Positions 5,595 to 7,566 of a DNA stretch of 7,566 bases are shown here, piece by piece; within the stretch, counting starts at the first letter, position 1; each line of letters begins with the position of its first letter. Below the pieces are notes generated by a model that did no database searches, had not been told where the DNA came from, and saw nothing but the letters and a program-made list of their open reading frames with translations. The position numbers and the translations under genes were made by a program. The stretch comes from Prevotellaceae bacterium (GTDB lineage Bacteria; Bacteroidota; Bacteroidia; Bacteroidales; UBA932): assembly GCA_031267155.1 (NCBI GenBank), contig JAIRZR010000255.1, positions 1-7,566 on the forward strand, read 5' to 3'.

Positions 5595-7328
5595 TTACGG
5601 AATAACTTCTTTTTCTTTTATATCCTTGATTTGAAGCTGGATATTTGCAATTCCCCTGTAATAGTTTTCGGCTATGGAATAGCAGATATCAGCCGGATTT
5701 CCTCCGTTAAGATGCTCAAAATGTTCCGACTGGTTGAATGCTATAGCCGAAATGTATCTGTACGGTTCATTTTCCTGCATCAGTTCCAGGCGCAGATGGT
5801 CGCCATCCTGTCCGACAACGCTCCCGTTACCGTTGTCGTACACGTTTTTCGTAACAAACACCGGCGACATGTTTTCGGGACCGAAAGGCTGGAACTGTTT
5901 CAGGATACGGAAAAACTTCGGCGTTATCTGTTTGAAATCCAGATAATCGTCAATATCCGTGCGCGGAATCATCATGTCGTCGGTAACAATCTCGCCTGCA
6001 ATCTGCGAGAACCGTTCCCTGAAGCGTTCCAGATTGGATTCCTTCATTGTCAAGCCCGCGGCATACATGTGTCCCCCGAAATTTTCGAGAAGATCGGAAC
6101 AGCTCTCTATCGCCTGATACAGGTCAAATCCCGGGATGCTGCGCGCCGAGCCTGTGATATATCCGTTGGAATTTGTCAGCACGATAGTCGGCTTGTGGCG
6201 CAGTTCTATCAGGCGCGACGCGACGATTCCTATCACGCCCTTGTGCCACTTTGGATTGTAAAGAACGGTTGCCCTGCTGTCAATCCCTTCCCTGCTTTTA
6301 TCCAGCATGTCTATTGCTTCCTGGGTGATTTGGCGGTCAACATATTTCCGGTCGTTGTTGTGCGTGTTTATTGTCTTGCCGAAAGAATTGGCTTTTTCGT
6401 CCGATTCGGAAGTAAGCAGTTCCACTGCCGATTTACCCGACTCCATTCTTCCGGCGGCGTTGATCCGGGGTCCTATTTTAAACACGATATCGTCTATGGT
6501 TACTCTCTGGCTTTCCAGTCCCGATATTTTCAGTATCGATTTAAGTCCCCTGCGAGGATTTTCGTTCAGCTGTTTCAGTCCGTAAAATGCAAGGATACGG
6601 TTTTCGCCGATAACGGGGACAATATCCGATGCAATGCTTACCGCCAGCAAATCCAGATACGGATAAAGCTCGAACGGGGGTATGTTGTTGACGGAACAGA
6701 ACGCCTGCAGCATTTTGAAGCCCACGCCGCAACCCGACAGTTCCCGGAAAGGATAGCTGCAGTCGCTCCGCTTGGGGTCGAGAACAGCCACTGCCCCGGG
6801 TATTTCATCACCCGGCAGATGGTGATCGCAAATGATAAAATCTATGCCTTTCGATTTGGCATACGAAATTTTATCGTTTGCCTTTATCCCGCAGTCAAGG
6901 GCGATGACAAGCGAAACGTCCTTTTCTCCGGCATGGTCTATGCTTTGATACGATATCCCGTAACCTTCGCTGTATCTGTCGGGAATGTAGAATGATACCT
7001 TTTTGTAATATTTCCGCAGGAACAGGAAGACTAAGGACACAGCCGTTGTCCCGTCAACGTCATAGTCTCCATAAATCATGATGTTTTCCTTTTCCCTGAT
7101 TGCTTTGTTGATTCTGCCGACTGCAATATCCATATCTTTCATCAGAAAAGGATCGTGAAGGTCTTCCAGCTTTGGCCGGAAAAAGGCACGGGCGTCCTGA
7201 AAGGTATATACTCCCCGCTGTACAAGTAAATTGGCTAATACTGTGTCGATTGACAGTTCATTTGCCAGGCGCTGTACATCTGCAGGCTCGCCTTTTTGTT
7301 TCATTATCCATTTCCGTTCCATAGACAT
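5595..7328 (-). CDS. recJ: Single-stranded-DNA-specific exonuclease RecJ
   Basis: RecJ degrades single-stranded DNA 5' to 3' in recombination and in base-excision and mismatch repair in the cytoplasm. The 577-residue protein has all DHH-family motifs: YGDYDVDG (86-93), ALDCG (143-147), CDHH (167-170), VSIASDIVP (230-238), and in the DHHA1 domain GGHMYAAG (418-425). PRINAAGRM (287-295) and WHKGVIGIVASRL (361-373) are typical of RecJ, as are the N-terminal LHDPFLMKDM (57-66) and PFGPENMSPVF (481-491) of the OB-fold region. The length is normal. The ATG at 7328 is used; a second ATG at 7322 or a third at 7304 is possible, because the predicted leader is only about 14 nt. A good promoter lies directly upstream, and a PorP-like gene follows after ten bases. 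Confidence 0.97.
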   Translation of the reverse strand: MSMERKWIMKQKGEPADVQRLANELSIDTVLANLLVQRGVYTFQDARAFFRPKLEDLHDPFLMKDMDIAVGRINKAIREKENIMIYGDYDVDGTTAVSLVFLFLRKYYKKVSFYIPDRYSEGYGISYQSIDHAGEKDVSLVIALDCGIKANDKISYAKSKGIDFIICDHHLPGDEIPGAVAVLDPKRSDCSYPFRELSGCGVGFKMLQAFCSVNNIPPFELYPYLDLLAVSIASDIVPVIGENRILAFYGLKQLNENPRRGLKSILKISGLESQRVTIDDIVFKIGPRINAAGRMESGKSAVELLTSESDEKANSFGKTINTHNNDRKYVDRQITQEAIDMLDKSREGIDSRATVLYNPKWHKGVIGIVASRLIELRHKPTIVLTNSNGYITGSARSIPGFDLYQAIESCSDLLENFGGHMYAAGLTMKESNLERFRERFSQIAGEIVTDDMMIPRTDIDDYLDFKQITPKFFRILKQFQPFGPENMSPVFVTKNVYDNGNGSVVGQDGDHLRLELMQENEPYRYISAIAFNQSEHFEHLNGGNPADICYSIAENYYRGIANIQLQIKDIKEKEVIP

Positions 7329-7348
7329 AGAAAAATCTTATTGCCCGA

Positions 7349-7378
7349 CAAAGGTATGACAATTTAATGAAACTGCAA
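7349..7378 (-). promoter_or_regulatory. Promoter of recJ
   Basis: On the minus strand TACCTTTG (7356-7349) fits the Bacteroidetes -7 consensus TAnnTTTG exactly. A TTG (7378-7376) sits 19 nt upstream, at the known -33 to -7 spacing. The -7 element ends 20 bases before the recJ ATG, implying a very short leader. The promoter lies just past the terminator of the preceding gene, which makes recJ the start of its own transcription unit. Confidence 0.75.
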
Positions 7379-7407
7379 TTTTGTTTCCCTAAAAAACAGA
7401 TACAGAC

Positions 7408-7444
7408 AAAAAAAAGAGAGGCAGGACTGGGTGTCCTGTCTCTC
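7408..7444 (-). terminator. Strong intrinsic terminator of the gene right of the window
   Basis: A 12-bp stem (7416-7427 with 7433-7444; eleven Watson-Crick pairs and one G-U) closes a 5-base loop. On the minus strand it is followed at once by eight T residues (7415-7408). On the plus strand no T-run follows, so termination is directed to the minus strand. It ends a transcript coming from beyond the right edge and separates it from recJ. Confidence 0.88.
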
Positions 7445-7539
7445 ATAACCTAACTTAAACCTATGAAAAAACCAATTTGTCTATAAGATGTCTTTCCGAT
7501 AAAAAGGTTTAATGTATATGAAAAAAAATTTATGTGCCG

Positions 7540-7566
7540 TTATTTGATTACCGGAACAACTGTCAT
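7540..7566 (-). CDS. C-terminal end of an unidentified gene (partial)
   Basis: The minus strand is open from the right edge to a TAA at 7542-7540, giving MTVVPVIK as the last eight residues; the first of these is probably internal. A strong terminator follows about 95 bases later, which supports a gene ending here. The short Lys-ended beta-like tail would fit the end of a type IX sorting domain, but eight residues are not enough to claim it. Confidence 0.35.
   Translation of the reverse strand: MTVVPVIK

Noticed and set aside
5631..6995. 454-codon plus-strand open frame
   Set aside because: It lies entirely antisense to recJ, whose catalytic motifs are all intact on the minus strand. The translation shows no domain.
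7462..7485. Short plus-strand leader peptide MKKPICL after the hairpin
   Set aside because: The hairpin has its T-run on the minus strand, no plus-strand promoter is visible, and a seven-codon frame in AT-rich DNA is expected by chance.

Overview
The window looks like chromosomal DNA of a member of the phylum Bacteroidetes (order Bacteroidales or close to it). Four things point there: a PorP/SprF-type protein, a family known from type IX secretion in this phylum; a cluster of secreted or lipoprotein glycoside hydrolases; start regions that are AT-rich and lack Shine-Dalgarno sequences; and a near-perfect Bacteroidetes promoter (TTG, 19 nt, TACCTTTG) in front of recJ. No species-level call is possible from this window. 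All credible genes lie on the minus strand.

Layout from right to left, which is the direction of transcription. At the right edge are the last codons of a gene that continues outside, followed by a strong intrinsic terminator (7408-7444). A promoter at 7349-7378 then drives recJ (single-strand DNA exonuclease, 7328-5595). Ten bases after recJ lies a gene for a PorP/SprF-like outer-membrane protein (5584-4622), which must begin at a TTG or other non-ATG codon. The next 566 bases (4621-4056) hold no convincing gene. They do hold a compact structured element of about 280 bp: 21-bp terminal inverted repeats, flanking CATAG direct repeats that look like a target-site duplication, and a core of six 21-bp tandem repeats.

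Next comes a carbohydrate-degradation cluster: an alpha-L-rhamnosidase of family GH78 (4055-1809), then, joined by an ATGA stop/start overlap, a 73-codon relic of an alpha-L-fucosidase of family GH29 (1812-1591), then a beta-propeller lipoprotein of the GH43/GH32/GH130 superfamily (1479-523). The three genes suggest an enzyme set for a rhamnose- and possibly fucose-containing glycan, such as a plant pectic side chain, of which the fucosidase step has been lost by deletion. No SusC/SusD pair is present in the window.

The left 522 bases are non-coding. They carry a 46-bp direct repeat and copies of a CGCAATGACGG-type intergenic repeat, and the 89-codon open frame through them is an artefact of those repeats. 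The most unusual objects are the inverted-repeat-bounded tandem array and the truncated fucosidase.
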